Shown: positions 1 through 8,549 of the stretch, in pieces
How positions within the stretch are numbered: position 1 is the stretch's first letter
Layout: every line of letters begins with the position of its first letter
Assembly: GCA_964246985.1 (NCBI GenBank)
Contig: CAXTSE010000008.1
Span: 1-64,000 of the forward strand
Reading direction: 5' to 3'
From: CAXTSE01 sp964246985
GTDB taxonomy: Bacteria; Actinomycetota; Actinomycetes; Actinomycetales; Microbacteriaceae
Length of the DNA stretch: 64,000 nucleotides
Made by a program: the position numbers and the translations under genes
Notes under the pieces: model-generated
What the model was told of the DNA's origin: nothing
What the model saw: the letters and a program-made list of their open reading frames with translations, nothing else
Databases searched by the model: none

Positions 1-678
<678 letters not shown>

Positions 679-741
679 GGGTCCAGTCTAGTTTCGCCGT
701 GCGGCGCATCCGACGCCCGACCGTCGTCGGCGAGAGCAGCG

Positions 742-1221
742 CTAGAAGTCGATCGGCCGCGTGGTGCCGATGAGGCACCGGCCATCGGCCAGTTGCGGCC
801 CGTAGGTGCTCGAGTAGCCGGTGTTGCCGTACTGGCCGATGAGGCAGGTGCCGTTGAGTCGCACCGAGAACTGGACGTTGTCGGACGCGTTGTTCGCAGC
901 CGTGCGGTCGGGTGTCAGCTCCATCGTCGACTTCAGGTAGCCGGCGGCCTCGAGGCTGTTGACGAAGGCCGCCCCGTCGAGCGTGCCGCCCGCCGAGATC
1001 AGGGCGAGATTGACCTGGTCGAAGTAGCCCTGGTTCTGTGCCGCCGTGCCGTTGAGGTTCAGCTCGGGCTGGGGCGGGAGGGTCTCGCCGGGCGTCGGCG
1101 TCGTCGTGGGGACCGGCACCGGCGCGGGCTCCTGCTGCACGCAGGCCGTGAGAGCGAGCGTCAGCGAGACGGCGATGCCCGCCACGAGGGCGAGGGGTCG
1201 ACGCGCGGCGATGACGCTCAA
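742..1221 (-). CDS. Small secreted lipoprotein of unknown function (Microbacteriaceae type)
   Basis: I chose the TTG at 1221 because GAGGGGG lies about 8 nt upstream and the protein then begins with a short basic segment, a hydrophobic stretch and the lipobox LTAC. The mature 135-residue part has a Pro/Thr-rich linker (PVPVPTTTPTPGE) and then a compact domain ending in CLIGTTRPIDF, with Cys pairs likely to be disulfide-bonded. It resembles small lipoproteins found between ettA and ssb in Microbacteriaceae (possibly the DUF6993 group; I could not check). The role is unknown; it is expected to sit on the outer face of the membrane. The frame stays open upstream to 1503, but that stretch is Arg/Pro-rich and unlikely to be coding. 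Confidence 0.8.
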   Translation of the reverse strand: MSVIAARRPLALVAGIAVSLTLALTACVQQEPAPVPVPTTTPTPGETLPPQPELNLNGTAAQNQGYFDQVNLALISAGGTLDGAAFVNSLEAAGYLKSTMELTPDRTAANNASDNVQFSVRLNGTCLIGQYGNTGYSSTYGPQLADGRCLIGTTRPIDF

Positions 1222-1273
1222 CGGCTTGCCCCCTCGGTCCAGCCCGATCCACACGCAACGGGCCACCGCGATT

Positions 1274-1655
1274 CTAGAACGGCAGCGCCTCCGCGAGCGC
1301 AGGCCGCGCGAAGGTGTCGCTGTCGTCCTCGTCTGCGGCCCGTGCTCCGCCCGCACCGACCTCGTCGGAGTCGGCTGCCTCGCTGTCGCCGGCGCCGGCC
1401 CCGGCCTCGACCTGACCGGCCTCCGTCGCGGCGAGCGCGGACGCCGCCGATCGGGTGAAGACCGACGACCCCCAGCTGAGGTCGTGGCCCATCGCCTCGG
1501 CATCGACCTCGACCGAGGTGCCCTTCTTCTCGTCGGCCTCCCAGTCGCGGATGCGCAGTCGACCGGTCACGACGACGCGCTGCCCCTTCTGCACCGACCC
1601 GACCACGTTGGTCGCGAGCTGGCGGAACGAGGTGATCGTGAACCAGTTGGTGTCG
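1274..1655 (-). pseudogene. ssb: ssb 3' part: C-terminal 125 codons of an SSB split by the 9.2-kb element
   Basis: The frame encodes the second half of a single-stranded-DNA-binding OB fold (TNWFTITSFRQLATNVV, then RVVVTGRLRIRDWE, then GHDLSWGSSVFTRS) and a long acidic Ala/Gly/Asp tail. It lacks the first 49 residues. Those residues, ending in QQKWVDGD, are at 10856-11002 on the same strand. Joining the pieces at GTCG restores a standard ...VDGDTNWFTIT... sequence without a frameshift. In the present state the frame starts at an ATG at 1678 inside the element and would give a 134-residue fragment lacking half of the fold. It is therefore probably non-functional; another ssb presumably serves replication. 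Confidence 0.92.
1652..1655. other. Left attachment junction of the 9.2-kb element (core GTCG)
   Basis: GTCG is the only sequence shared by the two ssb break points (here and 10856-10859). On the left of it lies ssb codon TNWF; on the right the element sequence GGATGAAAG begins. A core this short is normal for serine integrases, which exchange at 2 bp. The integrase start codon is 22 bp to the right. Confidence 0.85.
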
Positions 1656-1676
1656 GGATGAAAGAAAATAGCACGC

Positions 1677-3158
1677 ATGCCCCGAGCCGCGATCTACGCC
1701 CGTATCTCCACGACTGATCCCACCGTCGACGCTATCGCGGATCAGATCAAGCACTGCCGAGCGCTCGCCGACCGGGAGGGCTATGAGATCGTGGCCGAGT
1801 TCGTCGACGACGGTCGTTCAGCATGGTCGGGCGAAGCGCGCCCTGGGTTCCTCGCACTGGTCGATGCCGTTCGCGCGCGGGCATTCGACGTCGTCCTAGC
1901 AGTGGCGGAGGATCGCCTGACTCGCTCCTCGGAAGCGAAAATCGGGTTCCAGGCTGAGTGCGTGAGAGCCGACGTGACATGGCACACCACCTCGGGCGGC
2001 AAGGTCGACCCGTCGACGGCTGAGGGCGGCCTCCTCGCGACGATTACCGGCGCGCTCGCGGAGTACGAGTCCTCGATCAAGGCGGACCGCGTCGCCCGCT
2101 CGGTGGAGCGCAGACTGGCCGACGGCAAAGACCTCGGCGGGCGTCGGCCGTTCGGCTGGGAAGCGGACCGCCAGACGATTCGCGAGACCGAGGCTTCTCT
2201 CATTCGCCAGGGCACGCAGATGATCCTCGACGGCGGGAGCGTCTACTCGGTTGCCGCGCACTGGACGGCGAGCGGGCTCCCCTCGTCTGGACAGTCGGTC
2301 AAGTGGCGGACGCAGACTGTCCGGTCGATCCTGCTCCGCCCGCGAAACGCCGGGCGCCTCGTCGTGAAGGGAGTCGACTACGGCCAGAGCTTCCCGCCAA
2401 TCGTCGCGCCGGACGACCACGAGCGCGTAGTCGCGATCCTGTCCAACCCGGCTCGGGCTCCCCGGCGCGGCCCCAAACCGATGCGCCACACCGCGACCGG
2501 CCTCGTCCGCTGTGGGATTTGCGGCTCCTACCTCCAGCAGACCGGCCTCTCACGAGGGGGTCGCCGAGCCCTTCGCTGTGCTGGCGAGGGGCGGGACGTC
2601 CCCGCTGGGGCCCGCCACCCAACGATCGACGCCGACAAGATGGAGGGGCAGTTGGCCGAGATCGCGCTCGTGCGCGTCCTGACCCTTGTCGCTAGGGGCG
2701 AGCGACTAACAGACGCTAGGCCCGAGGTGAGCGTCGTCCGCATGGAGATCGCAGACCTCGTCCGGCGTCGCGACGTCCAGCAAGAACTCGCCGCCGCTCC
2801 CGGAGTCAACCTGAGGAAGGCGATTCAAGAGATCGGCGCGCTAGGTCTCGCAATCGAGGCCGCGCAGACGAAGCTGGAGAGACTGCTCGGCGCAGACGCC
2901 ACCGCGGAGGCCGTCACGCTGGCCCGCGACTTCGTCGAGCACCTCGACGACGGCCGGATCGAACTCGATCCGAGGCTCGCCGCTGGCCCATGGTCGACCT
3001 ACTGGTCCGGCCAGGACGTCGAGAGGCGCCGGACACTCCTCCGTGGCCTCGTCGAGTCGATCGAACTGCTCCCATTCGAGCGAGGCGTCCAGTCGCGGCT
3101 CCGAGTCGACGGATTTGAGCCGCCGATCCACGAGCAGTATTTCGACCCGACGGACTAG
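1677..3158 (+). CDS. int: Large serine recombinase (integrase of the 9.2-kb element)
   Basis: A 493-residue large serine recombinase that should catalyse attP x attB exchange in ssb. The N-terminal resolvase domain has the nucleophile in YARIS (Ser11), followed by AEDRLTRSS (near 82) and the long E helix up to about residue 145. A recombinase DNA-binding domain follows (GKDLGGRRPFGW, about 155-260), then the zinc ribbon with CGICGSYL near 285 and a second Cys in LRCAGEG, then a coiled-coil-like segment and tail. The start ATG lies 22 bp from the core, so the gene abuts attL, as usual for this family. There is no Shine-Dalgarno sequence. In the circle a -35 from the other end would be joined to it (see 10844), giving a leaderless mRNA. 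Confidence 0.95.
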   Translation: MPRAAIYARISTTDPTVDAIADQIKHCRALADREGYEIVAEFVDDGRSAWSGEARPGFLALVDAVRARAFDVVLAVAEDRLTRSSEAKIGFQAECVRADVTWHTTSGGKVDPSTAEGGLLATITGALAEYESSIKADRVARSVERRLADGKDLGGRRPFGWEADRQTIRETEASLIRQGTQMILDGGSVYSVAAHWTASGLPSSGQSVKWRTQTVRSILLRPRNAGRLVVKGVDYGQSFPPIVAPDDHERVVAILSNPARAPRRGPKPMRHTATGLVRCGICGSYLQQTGLSRGGRRALRCAGEGRDVPAGARHPTIDADKMEGQLAEIALVRVLTLVARGERLTDARPEVSVVRMEIADLVRRRDVQQELAAAPGVNLRKAIQEIGALGLAIEAAQTKLERLLGADATAEAVTLARDFVEHLDDGRIELDPRLAAGPWSTYWSGQDVERRRTLLRGLVESIELLPFERGVQSRLRVDGFEPPIHEQYFDPTD

Positions 3159-3619
3159 CCGCTCGGAGAAAGTTGGAGATTTCTCGCTCAATAGTGAGCA
3201 GACAGACCCCTCCTGGCCCTCTCCTCCTACGTAAGGAAGCTCTGTTGACCTCCAGCAGAGTTCGCGAGCGGGTGTCCTCCTTTCCGCCCTCCTCGCCGAC
3301 GGGACTCTTCGGTCTGCTACCGCCTCCGGGTGGGTGCTCGCTTGGGTGGTGAGCGCGCAGGCTGAACCCCGTCTCCTACGCCCGCGGGCTCGCTCGCGGC
3401 GGCAGACGTCCCGCAGGCTCCCGTTTCTCAGTTCCGGTCGAGCCTCGGGGCGTCCGTCACTCCGCCACATACTTCCGCCGATCCTTGCGCGCCAGGTGCG
3501 CTCTGGGAGACGGCGGTTCGGCGCAATCCGCGCCACCAGACGACGTGCCCCGGAGAGGTTCCGGGACCCACTGACTCCCGCAGGTCGGACTCCACCTCCC
3601 CAACTCTGGAGACCCAACT
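3159..3619. other. 461-bp intergenic region between integrase and capsid gene
   Basis: I see no convincing gene here; open frames are Arg-rich shadows. The stretch is rich in short inverted repeats, for example CTCTGTTG/CAGCAGAG near 3240-3263 and a GC-rich palindromic run near 3391-3402. It ends in CTGGAGACCC just upstream of the capsid ATG, which can serve as ribosome binding site. It is the obvious place for the capsid promoter, and perhaps for a packaging or replication site, but no motif proves this. Confidence 0.5.
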
Positions 3620-4498
3620 ATGAACACCCTTCTCACCCCATCCGATATCGCTCAGGTAGCCGCGACTCTGGTCGGAAAGGACCTGGGTCTCGCGGCCCTC
3701 GTCTACCGCGACCTGGAGGCCGAGTTCAACGGCCACCGCGGAAACGTCGTGAAGATCCGCGTACCCGGCGCAGTCGCGTCGCAGACACGCGGAATCTACG
3801 ACACGAGCACCCCGCTCGTGAGCGACGAGATCGTGGAGCAGTCGATCAACGTTTCGCTAACGGACCACGTTTACGATTCCGTCCCGCTCAGCGAGGGCGA
3901 CCTCGACCTATCCATCCTCGACTTCACGACCCAGGTACTCCTGCCCCAGGCGTCGGGAGTCGTGCGTCACGTCGAGCGCGCCGTGGCATCCGCCATGCGT
4001 GCGACGCCTGAGTCGACGAGCATCACCTACGCCGCCGCGACGCCCGCGAAGACGTTCACGCAGATTCGCCGCCAGCTTCGCGACAACGGAGTGACCACGG
4101 ACACTCCGCTGATCGCCGCCGTCGGCTCCGGCGTGTACGCCGACCTCCTCGACGGCCCCGTCGGCACGTTCGACGAGAACGGCAACGTGCGAGGGTTCCA
4201 GATCGTCGAGTCCACCCGGCTCGCGAGCGACGAGATCGTCGGCTTCGTCAAGAACGCCTTCGCCCTCGTCGTCCGCGCCCCCTCGGTTCCCGCAGGGGCA
4301 CCGTACGGCGCCAGCGTGAGCGCAGGCGGATTCGCCCTCCGTCACATTCGCTCGTACGACCCGACCGTCGCCGTCGACCGCTCCCTGGTGAGTGCGTTCG
4401 TCGGCGTGCAGGCAATGCCGCTCGCGGTCGACCACGAGGACGGAACCGTAACCCTCCTGGAGGACGGCGGCGCCGTCCGCGTCGTCACCGCCGCCTAG
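3620..4498 (+). CDS. P22-like major capsid (coat) protein of the element
   Basis: The 292-residue protein starts NTLLTPSDIAQVAATLVGKDLGLAALVYRD, the typical opening of the P22 coat protein family in actinophages. It continues with GNVVKIRVPG, then TPLVSDEIVEQSINVSLTDHVYDSVPL, and a C-terminal FVGVQAMPLAVDHEDGTV. It should self-assemble into a capsid shell. It is unrelated by eye to the HK97-type capsid protein of the 39-kb prophage at 30880-32121. There is no scaffold, protease or portal gene beside it. If functional, the element either builds its own capsid with the help of another phage's portal and tail or is a prophage remnant. The start is supported by GGAG 10 nt upstream. Confidence 0.8.
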   Translation: MNTLLTPSDIAQVAATLVGKDLGLAALVYRDLEAEFNGHRGNVVKIRVPGAVASQTRGIYDTSTPLVSDEIVEQSINVSLTDHVYDSVPLSEGDLDLSILDFTTQVLLPQASGVVRHVERAVASAMRATPESTSITYAAATPAKTFTQIRRQLRDNGVTTDTPLIAAVGSGVYADLLDGPVGTFDENGNVRGFQIVESTRLASDEIVGFVKNAFALVVRAPSVPAGAPYGASVSAGGFALRHIRSYDPTVAVDRSLVSAFVGVQAMPLAVDHEDGTVTLLEDGGAVRVVTAA

Positions 4499-4523
4499 CG
4501 GCACCCCGCCGGGGTCTCTCTCC

Positions 4524-4772
4524 TCAGGGAGTAGGGGCCCCGGCATTCCCCTCGCCGTTTTGCGTTACAGGGCGGGGGTACCCGTAGAAGCCTGGGTTCG
4601 CGAGCGTGGTCTCGACGATCCACTCGGCCTGATCGGCGAGGCCGACCTGGCCCAGGACTGCGACGGCTCCGGGTGCGTCCGCGGCCTCGATCGCGGCGTC
4701 GAACTGCTCCAGCAGGCCCGAGACGAACAGGCGCTCATTGACAGTCATTCCGGAGAACTCGGTCGCGTCCAT
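4524..4772 (-). CDS. Small acidic hypothetical protein
   Basis: 82 residues, largely helical (MTVNERLFVSGLLEQFDAAIEAADAPGAVAVLGQVGL), with a C-terminal FYGYPRPVTQ. Similar short proteins with NERLFVSGLL are found in actinobacterial genomes and phages, but I know of no function. The gene faces the capsid gene, with 25 bp between the stop codons. The start may be the second Met (MTVNERL, residue 9). Its compositional bias and continuous frame support a real gene. Confidence 0.6.
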   Translation of the reverse strand: MDATEFSGMTVNERLFVSGLLEQFDAAIEAADAPGAVAVLGQVGLADQAEWIVETTLANPGFYGYPRPVTQNGEGNAGAPTP

Positions 4773-4815
4773 GGGCCGATCCTAGGTCTCCCCCTCCCCC
4801 ACGATCGGAACCCGC

Positions 4816-4956
4816 ATGCCTACCTATCACCTCCAGTGCGTCGTATGCCGTTCGCCCATGGAGGGCCGCTCGATCCGCCGCCTCTACTGCGGCGGCCGGT
4901 GCCGAGTCCGGGCCCACCGCGCCCGCGTCCGGCGAGAGCGTTTACACGCTCCGTGA
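4816..4956 (+). CDS. Very small zinc-ribbon protein
   Basis: 46 residues beginning MPTYHLQCVVCRSPM, then YCGGRCRVRAHRARVRRERL. Two Cys pairs (CVVC and CGGRC) can hold one zinc; the basic C-terminal helix suggests nucleic acid binding. GATCGGAAC lies ahead of the ATG. The protein is too short to be found by length alone; the Cys pattern is the main evidence. The role is unknown. Confidence 0.5.
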   Translation: MPTYHLQCVVCRSPMEGRSIRRLYCGGRCRVRAHRARVRRERLHAP

Positions 4957-5126
4957 CGGAGTGACGTTTCTTACCTACTTCTGGATTGAGTTTCAAGGTT
5001 TCGCTCTCTCTAGTGCCTCACCTCACCCACCAAACGCACCACGAGTGACAGACGGCCGGCCGATTCCTCACCTACCCCTCTCGCCGTTGTAAGTCACGCC
5101 GGATGGGCCCTGTGTCTCCTGTACGG

Positions 5127-5159
5127 CCAGGGGCCGTCTAGAGCGCGTAGGGCCCCTGG
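5127..5159. promoter_or_regulatory. Perfect 9-bp inverted repeat in the leader of the 340-residue gene
   Basis: CCAGGGGCC (5127-5135) and GGCCCCTGG (5151-5159) flank a 15-nt loop and end 31 bp before the ATG at 5191. It could be a terminator without U-tract, an RNA control hairpin or a protein-binding site. The rest of the 234-bp gap (4957-5190) shows nothing else I can name. Confidence 0.4.
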
Positions 5160-5190
5160 TCACCCCACCTCCGCCCCGAAAGGAACTGCC

Positions 5191-6213
5191 ATGTATACGA
5201 GCCTGCTCGACTACGCCCACACCTCGCTCCAGACGCCCTCTCCGCTCCCGCGTGAGGAGTACCGCCGGAAGGCCCGCCGCGGCGGATACCCCGTCGGCCT
5301 CCTGCCCCTCGGCCGCCTCGCGGAGGACCTCCGCCGCCGCGGCGTCACCTACCGGCGTGGACTCGGCTACGCGATCCGCGGGGGGCACGTCGAGCCCGAC
5401 GCCGTCGCACGGCTCGCCGCCGACGTGCTCGACGAAGCCGCAACCCGCATCCCTACCGGCTCCGTCGCCGCCTACCGGCGCCTCGCCGACGAAGCTCTCC
5501 GTGCCGCGGACGAGATCGCGGAGGCCACCCTCGACGCCGTCGACGACCTCCCCGAGAGGACCTTCGGCGTCCTCTACGACGTATGCACCCGGAGCGAGTA
5601 CGAGGTCGCCCGGCGGCTTCTCGCCCGCGCTGAGGACCCGGCCGAGATCATGGCCGACGAGCGGCGCCACGGCGAGCGCTACGGACTCCAGCACACCGCG
5701 AACGACCTCCGCACCTCGGGCCGCGCTCGCCGCGAACTCCTCGAAGCCCTCCGCGGCTACCTGCCCGAGCCCGAGGAGACTTTCGACGACGTCCGCGCCG
5801 CCGTCGCGTTCCTCGCCGCCTTCGATCGCCTGCCGTTCCTCCGCCAGTCCGACCTCACCCGCGGATACGAGGACGAGCGCCGCCCCGGCACGATGGCGAA
5901 GAGCGCCCTACTGGCCCTCGCCCGCGAGCGCTGGGGCGAGGCCCGAGCCCGCTCCGGCTATCCCACCTTCCGACCCGCCTATGTCACCCCGGCGGAGCCC
6001 GCCGCTCTCCCACCGCGAGCGCCGTACGAGCCTCTCCACCCGGTCCCCTACCGGACTGCCGTCGAGATCGTCGTCGCCCGACTCCTCCGCGGCGCCGCGA
6101 CGACCGTCCCCGACCTGCTCGCCCTCCTCCCCCTCGACGAGGACGAAGCCCGGCACGCCCTGGACGAGGGCGCCCGCCGCTACGACCTGCTCGACCGCTC
6201 CATCCCCTGCTAG
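5191..6213 (+). CDS. Unknown 340-residue protein of the element
   Basis: I do not recognise a family. The protein is helical and very Arg/Asp/Glu-rich, without signal peptide or membrane segment, so cytoplasmic. An N-terminal stretch (GRLAEDLRRRGVTYRRGLGYAIRGGHVEPDAVARLAADVL, residues about 40-85) looks like a helix-turn-helix with a following helix. The C-terminus (TAVEIVVARLLRGAATTVPDLLALLPLDEDEARHALDEG) resembles a winged-helix dimer. A replication or regulation role is possible but not shown. GAAAGGA lies 8 nt before the ATG. It is followed after 29 bp by 6243-6647, probably in one transcript. Confidence 0.7.
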   Translation: MYTSLLDYAHTSLQTPSPLPREEYRRKARRGGYPVGLLPLGRLAEDLRRRGVTYRRGLGYAIRGGHVEPDAVARLAADVLDEAATRIPTGSVAAYRRLADEALRAADEIAEATLDAVDDLPERTFGVLYDVCTRSEYEVARRLLARAEDPAEIMADERRHGERYGLQHTANDLRTSGRARRELLEALRGYLPEPEETFDDVRAAVAFLAAFDRLPFLRQSDLTRGYEDERRPGTMAKSALLALARERWGEARARSGYPTFRPAYVTPAEPAALPPRAPYEPLHPVPYRTAVEIVVARLLRGAATTVPDLLALLPLDEDEARHALDEGARRYDLLDRSIPC

Positions 6214-6242
6214 ACCCACCCCCCACGAAAGGAACACCCCGC

Positions 6243-6647
6243 ATGATCCGATATGCACTGCACCCCGACGACATTCCGCTCCCCACCGCCCGTGTTCTCC
6301 ACCTCCCCCACGTCCGCCGCTACCTGGACACCCTCGACGCCCATGCACCCGGCGTCCATCTGACCGCGGATCGAGCCGTGGCCGTCGGGTATCTAGCGGC
6401 CCAGGCGATCCGACAGGGCGAGTGGGAGTCTCACCGTGCGCTAGCGGCCCTGTCGTTCGCGCTCGACGACGTCGACGTGATCGGTCTCGCCTCCGTGAGC
6501 ATCCTCGACCCAGGCCCCGTGCCCGAGCCGTTCGCAACCTGGATCGACGTCGCCCGGACCGCCGCTCAGACGGGCCCGGCCGATGACAACGCAGAGCACC
6601 TCGCGAGGCTCACAGACCCCGACTACCCGGCCGCCGAACTCGACTGA
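6243..6647 (+). CDS. Hypothetical protein of the element
   Basis: 134 residues, cytoplasmic, starting MIRYALHPDDIPLPTARVLHL. No known motif. The central part is helical (AVAVGYLAAQAIRQGEWESHRALAALSFALDDV) and the C-terminus is acidic. GAAAGGAAC before the ATG repeats the ribosome binding site of the upstream gene, supporting a shared operon. It ends 1 bp from the stop of the oppositely oriented gene 6649-7134. Confidence 0.65.
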   Translation: MIRYALHPDDIPLPTARVLHLPHVRRYLDTLDAHAPGVHLTADRAVAVGYLAAQAIRQGEWESHRALAALSFALDDVDVIGLASVSILDPGPVPEPFATWIDVARTAAQTGPADDNAEHLARLTDPDYPAAELD

Positions 6648-6648
6648 G

Positions 6649-7134
6649 TCAGGACGAGACGGACTGCCACTGGCCGAGCCAATCCGCCACCTCGGCGAGA
6701 GGCTCGGCCAGCGGGCGGCGCTCGAACGTCGTCCTGTAGGCGGCCCGCTCCGCCGCGTCCCTTGCCGCCCACTTGACCCCCCGGTCCCAGTGAAGGCCCC
6801 CCTCCTCGGCCCAGACGTGGGGGCCGTAGTCAATCGGATAGGCGATCGGATACTCCAGCCCGCGGGGGGCGGCGACGACGGCATAACCGTGAGCAACAGC
6901 ATTGCGCGCGAACCGTGCTCCGAGCATGAGCGGCTCAAGCCCCGCCGATCGCCGAGCGTCGTGGTACTCGCCTCCGAGTCGCCCTTCGAGCGCGTCGTCG
7001 AGGGCATTCACCCAGAGCGCGACGGTCGCCGCCAAGACCTCGCCTCGCGCATGGCGTTCGTCGGACGCCAGTTCCAGCACCCACTCGCGGACCGACTGCA
7101 TTGCGATCGCGAACGTCTCGATCCGTGCCTCCAT
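6649..7134 (-). CDS. HEPN-like protein with R-N-x3-H motif (possible RNase / abortive infection cargo)
   Basis: 161 residues from the ATG at 7134; the frame is open further upstream but is Gly/Pro-rich there. The protein is mainly helical: an N-terminal helix pair (ETFAIAMQSVREWVLEL, then GEVLAATVALWVNALDDALEG), then LMLGARFARNAVAHGYAV. The segment RNAVAH fits the R-x4-6-H active site of HEPN ribonucleases, where Asn often follows Arg. The C-terminus is Trp-rich (WAEEGGLHWDRGVKWAARD). It is alone on its strand amid rightward genes, as expected for cargo. That it is a HEPN domain is my inference from one motif and the helical context; it could also be a structural helical protein. Confidence 0.5.
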   Translation of the reverse strand: MEARIETFAIAMQSVREWVLELASDERHARGEVLAATVALWVNALDDALEGRLGGEYHDARRSAGLEPLMLGARFARNAVAHGYAVVAAPRGLEYPIAYPIDYGPHVWAEEGGLHWDRGVKWAARDAAERAAYRTTFERRPLAEPLAEVADWLGQWQSVSS

Positions 7135-7284
7135 CCGCCGATCATCCCAGCTTCCCGATCGCCCGGCCCTAGGGGGTGGGGAGGGGCCCCTTAGCCCGCC
7201 CCCCGCCCCCAGTCGGTTCGGCATAGCGCCTCCCTGTGAGCCACCTACCTGAAACAAATCGACCTTCCGCCTCTAGGAGCACCC

Positions 7285-7647
7285 ATGACCAAACCACCCG
7301 CCCCCGACGACCTCGGCGACTCCGGCCTCACCCTCTGGACGGCCCTCGTCGACGCATTCGACTTCGACGCCGAGGACCTCGTCGTCGTGACCGAGGCCGC
7401 CCGCGTGAAGGACCGCCTCGACGCCCTCGACCTCGTCGTCCGCGCCCAGGGCGTGACCGTCGAATCGCCCCAGGGCCTGCGCGCCCACCCGGCCCTGATC
7501 GAGTCCCGCCAGCAACAGATCGTCCTGACCCGCCTCGTCGCCTCCCTCCGCCTGCCGATTGAGGACGACGACGAGACCGACACTCGACCCCAGCGGCGCG
7601 GCGGCGCTCGCGGCGCCTACCGCTCCCGAGCCATGGGCAACCGGTGA
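7285..7647 (+). CDS. terS: P27-family phage terminase small subunit
   Basis: 120 residues. LTLWTALVDAFDFDAEDLVVVTEAARVKDRLDAL is the DNA-binding helical part, and HPALIESRQQQIVLTRLVASLRLP is the diagnostic C-terminal motif of P27-like small terminases. The small subunit recognises the packaging site and hands DNA to the large subunit. No large subunit is encoded in this element, so it would have to borrow one from a helper. A separate, unrelated TerS belongs to the 39-kb prophage (36975-37526). CTAGGAGCACCC before the ATG is a good ribosome binding site. The gene overlaps the next by 4 bp (GTGA). Confidence 0.8.
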   Translation: MTKPPAPDDLGDSGLTLWTALVDAFDFDAEDLVVVTEAARVKDRLDALDLVVRAQGVTVESPQGLRAHPALIESRQQQIVLTRLVASLRLPIEDDDETDTRPQRRGGARGAYRSRAMGNR

Positions 7648-8036
7648 CCGCGCGCCGACGGTCGCCCGACGCGAGCCCCACGGACCGACCCGGAGGCCTC
7701 GCTCTCACGCCCTGGGACGTGTCCGGCGACCTGCCGACGCTCCACCTCGCGCGGCTCCCTCAGTCGCCCGCGGAGGCCGCCCGAGCGGCAGTCGCCTACG
7801 CCGACGGCAACGTCGACTCGCAGGTCGGCCGCCAGCGTCTCACCTCCTGCGCCTATCGCGCGATCATAAACGCGGCCGACCGCGAGGTGAGGCGAGCCGA
7901 CGTGATCGAGCGCCTCCACCGCACCCCGAGCACCCTCGACTCCGCCTTCACCGCGACCCCTATCGACCTAGAAAGCGCTCGGGGCGCTTCACGTCGCGCA
8001 GTTGCTACGCCTACAGGCGATCTATCGGGCAATTGA
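7644..8036 (+). CDS. Hypothetical protein translationally coupled to terS
   Basis: 130 residues from the GTG that overlaps the terS stop (GTGA). The sequence is helical in the middle (QSPAEAARAAVAYADGNVDSQVGRQRLTSCAYRAIINAADREVRRADVIERL) and lacks known motifs. The coupling to terS suggests a packaging or head function, but this is inference from position. Its last 26 bp overlap the end of the opposing lipoprotein gene. Confidence 0.6.
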   Translation: MTARRRSPDASPTDRPGGLALTPWDVSGDLPTLHLARLPQSPAEAARAAVAYADGNVDSQVGRQRLTSCAYRAIINAADREVRRADVIERLHRTPSTLDSAFTATPIDLESARGASRRAVATPTGDLSGN

Positions 8037-8454
8037 GGGGAATGACCGTGCCCTCCAGGTCTTGGTAGTCGCGGATTGCGTTGGGCTCGCCCCAGAAATC
8101 CGTGCGAGACCCGTCGGGGTGCGTGTAAGCCGCGACCAACCCGTGTAGCCCGTAGTTGAGCAGGTAGTAGTCGCCGCCGCCGGGGCACCGAGGGCTCTCG
8201 CTATGGTTGGTGCCCATCTCAAGAGCGACGATTGCGTGATCGTCCGGGAAGCGAACCGTGACTCCGACATAGTCGCACTCGGCGCCCGCGAGCTTCTCCA
8301 GGTCCTCGACTCGGACGTCGCTCACTCCTGCACAGGGTGGGGCAGTCTCCAAAGGCTGTACAGGCGTCCGAGGAGAGCAGGCCGACAGGCAGGCCGTCAC
8401 GGCGACTAGCGTCCACGCGACCAAGATTGTCCGCGCCGTGAGATTCCGCCCCAT
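8011..8454 (-). CDS. Short lipoprotein of the element
   Basis: 147 residues. The basic N-terminus (MGRNLTARTILVAW), a hydrophobic run and the lipobox LSAC give a type II signal peptide with lipidated Cys near residue 25. The mature domain has Cys in PPCAGVSD, AECDYVG, PRCPGGGDYYLLNYG and NCPIDRL, likely disulfides. The ATG pair at 8457/8454 follows GGGGGA; I take the second ATG because of spacing. The outer-face location would fit superinfection exclusion cargo, but similar lipoproteins are also ordinary host genes, so the role is open. Confidence 0.7.
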   Translation of the reverse strand: MGRNLTARTILVAWTLVAVTACLSACSPRTPVQPLETAPPCAGVSDVRVEDLEKLAGAECDYVGVTVRFPDDHAIVALEMGTNHSESPRCPGGGDYYLLNYGLHGLVAAYTHPDGSRTDFWGEPNAIRDYQDLEGTVIPLNCPIDRL

Positions 8455-8549
8455 CATTCCCCCTAGTGCGCGCACTTCCCCGCCTCGCGCCTGAACGCTC
8501 CTCAGTTGTCTAACGTAGGGCCACAGGCGTACCAACGACGAGGGGAAGC

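Noticed and set aside
1274..1678. A 134-residue complete SSB-like gene starting at ATG 1678
   Set aside because: The first nine residues come from element sequence; the protein lacks the first half of the OB fold found at 10856-11002, so it is a fragment.
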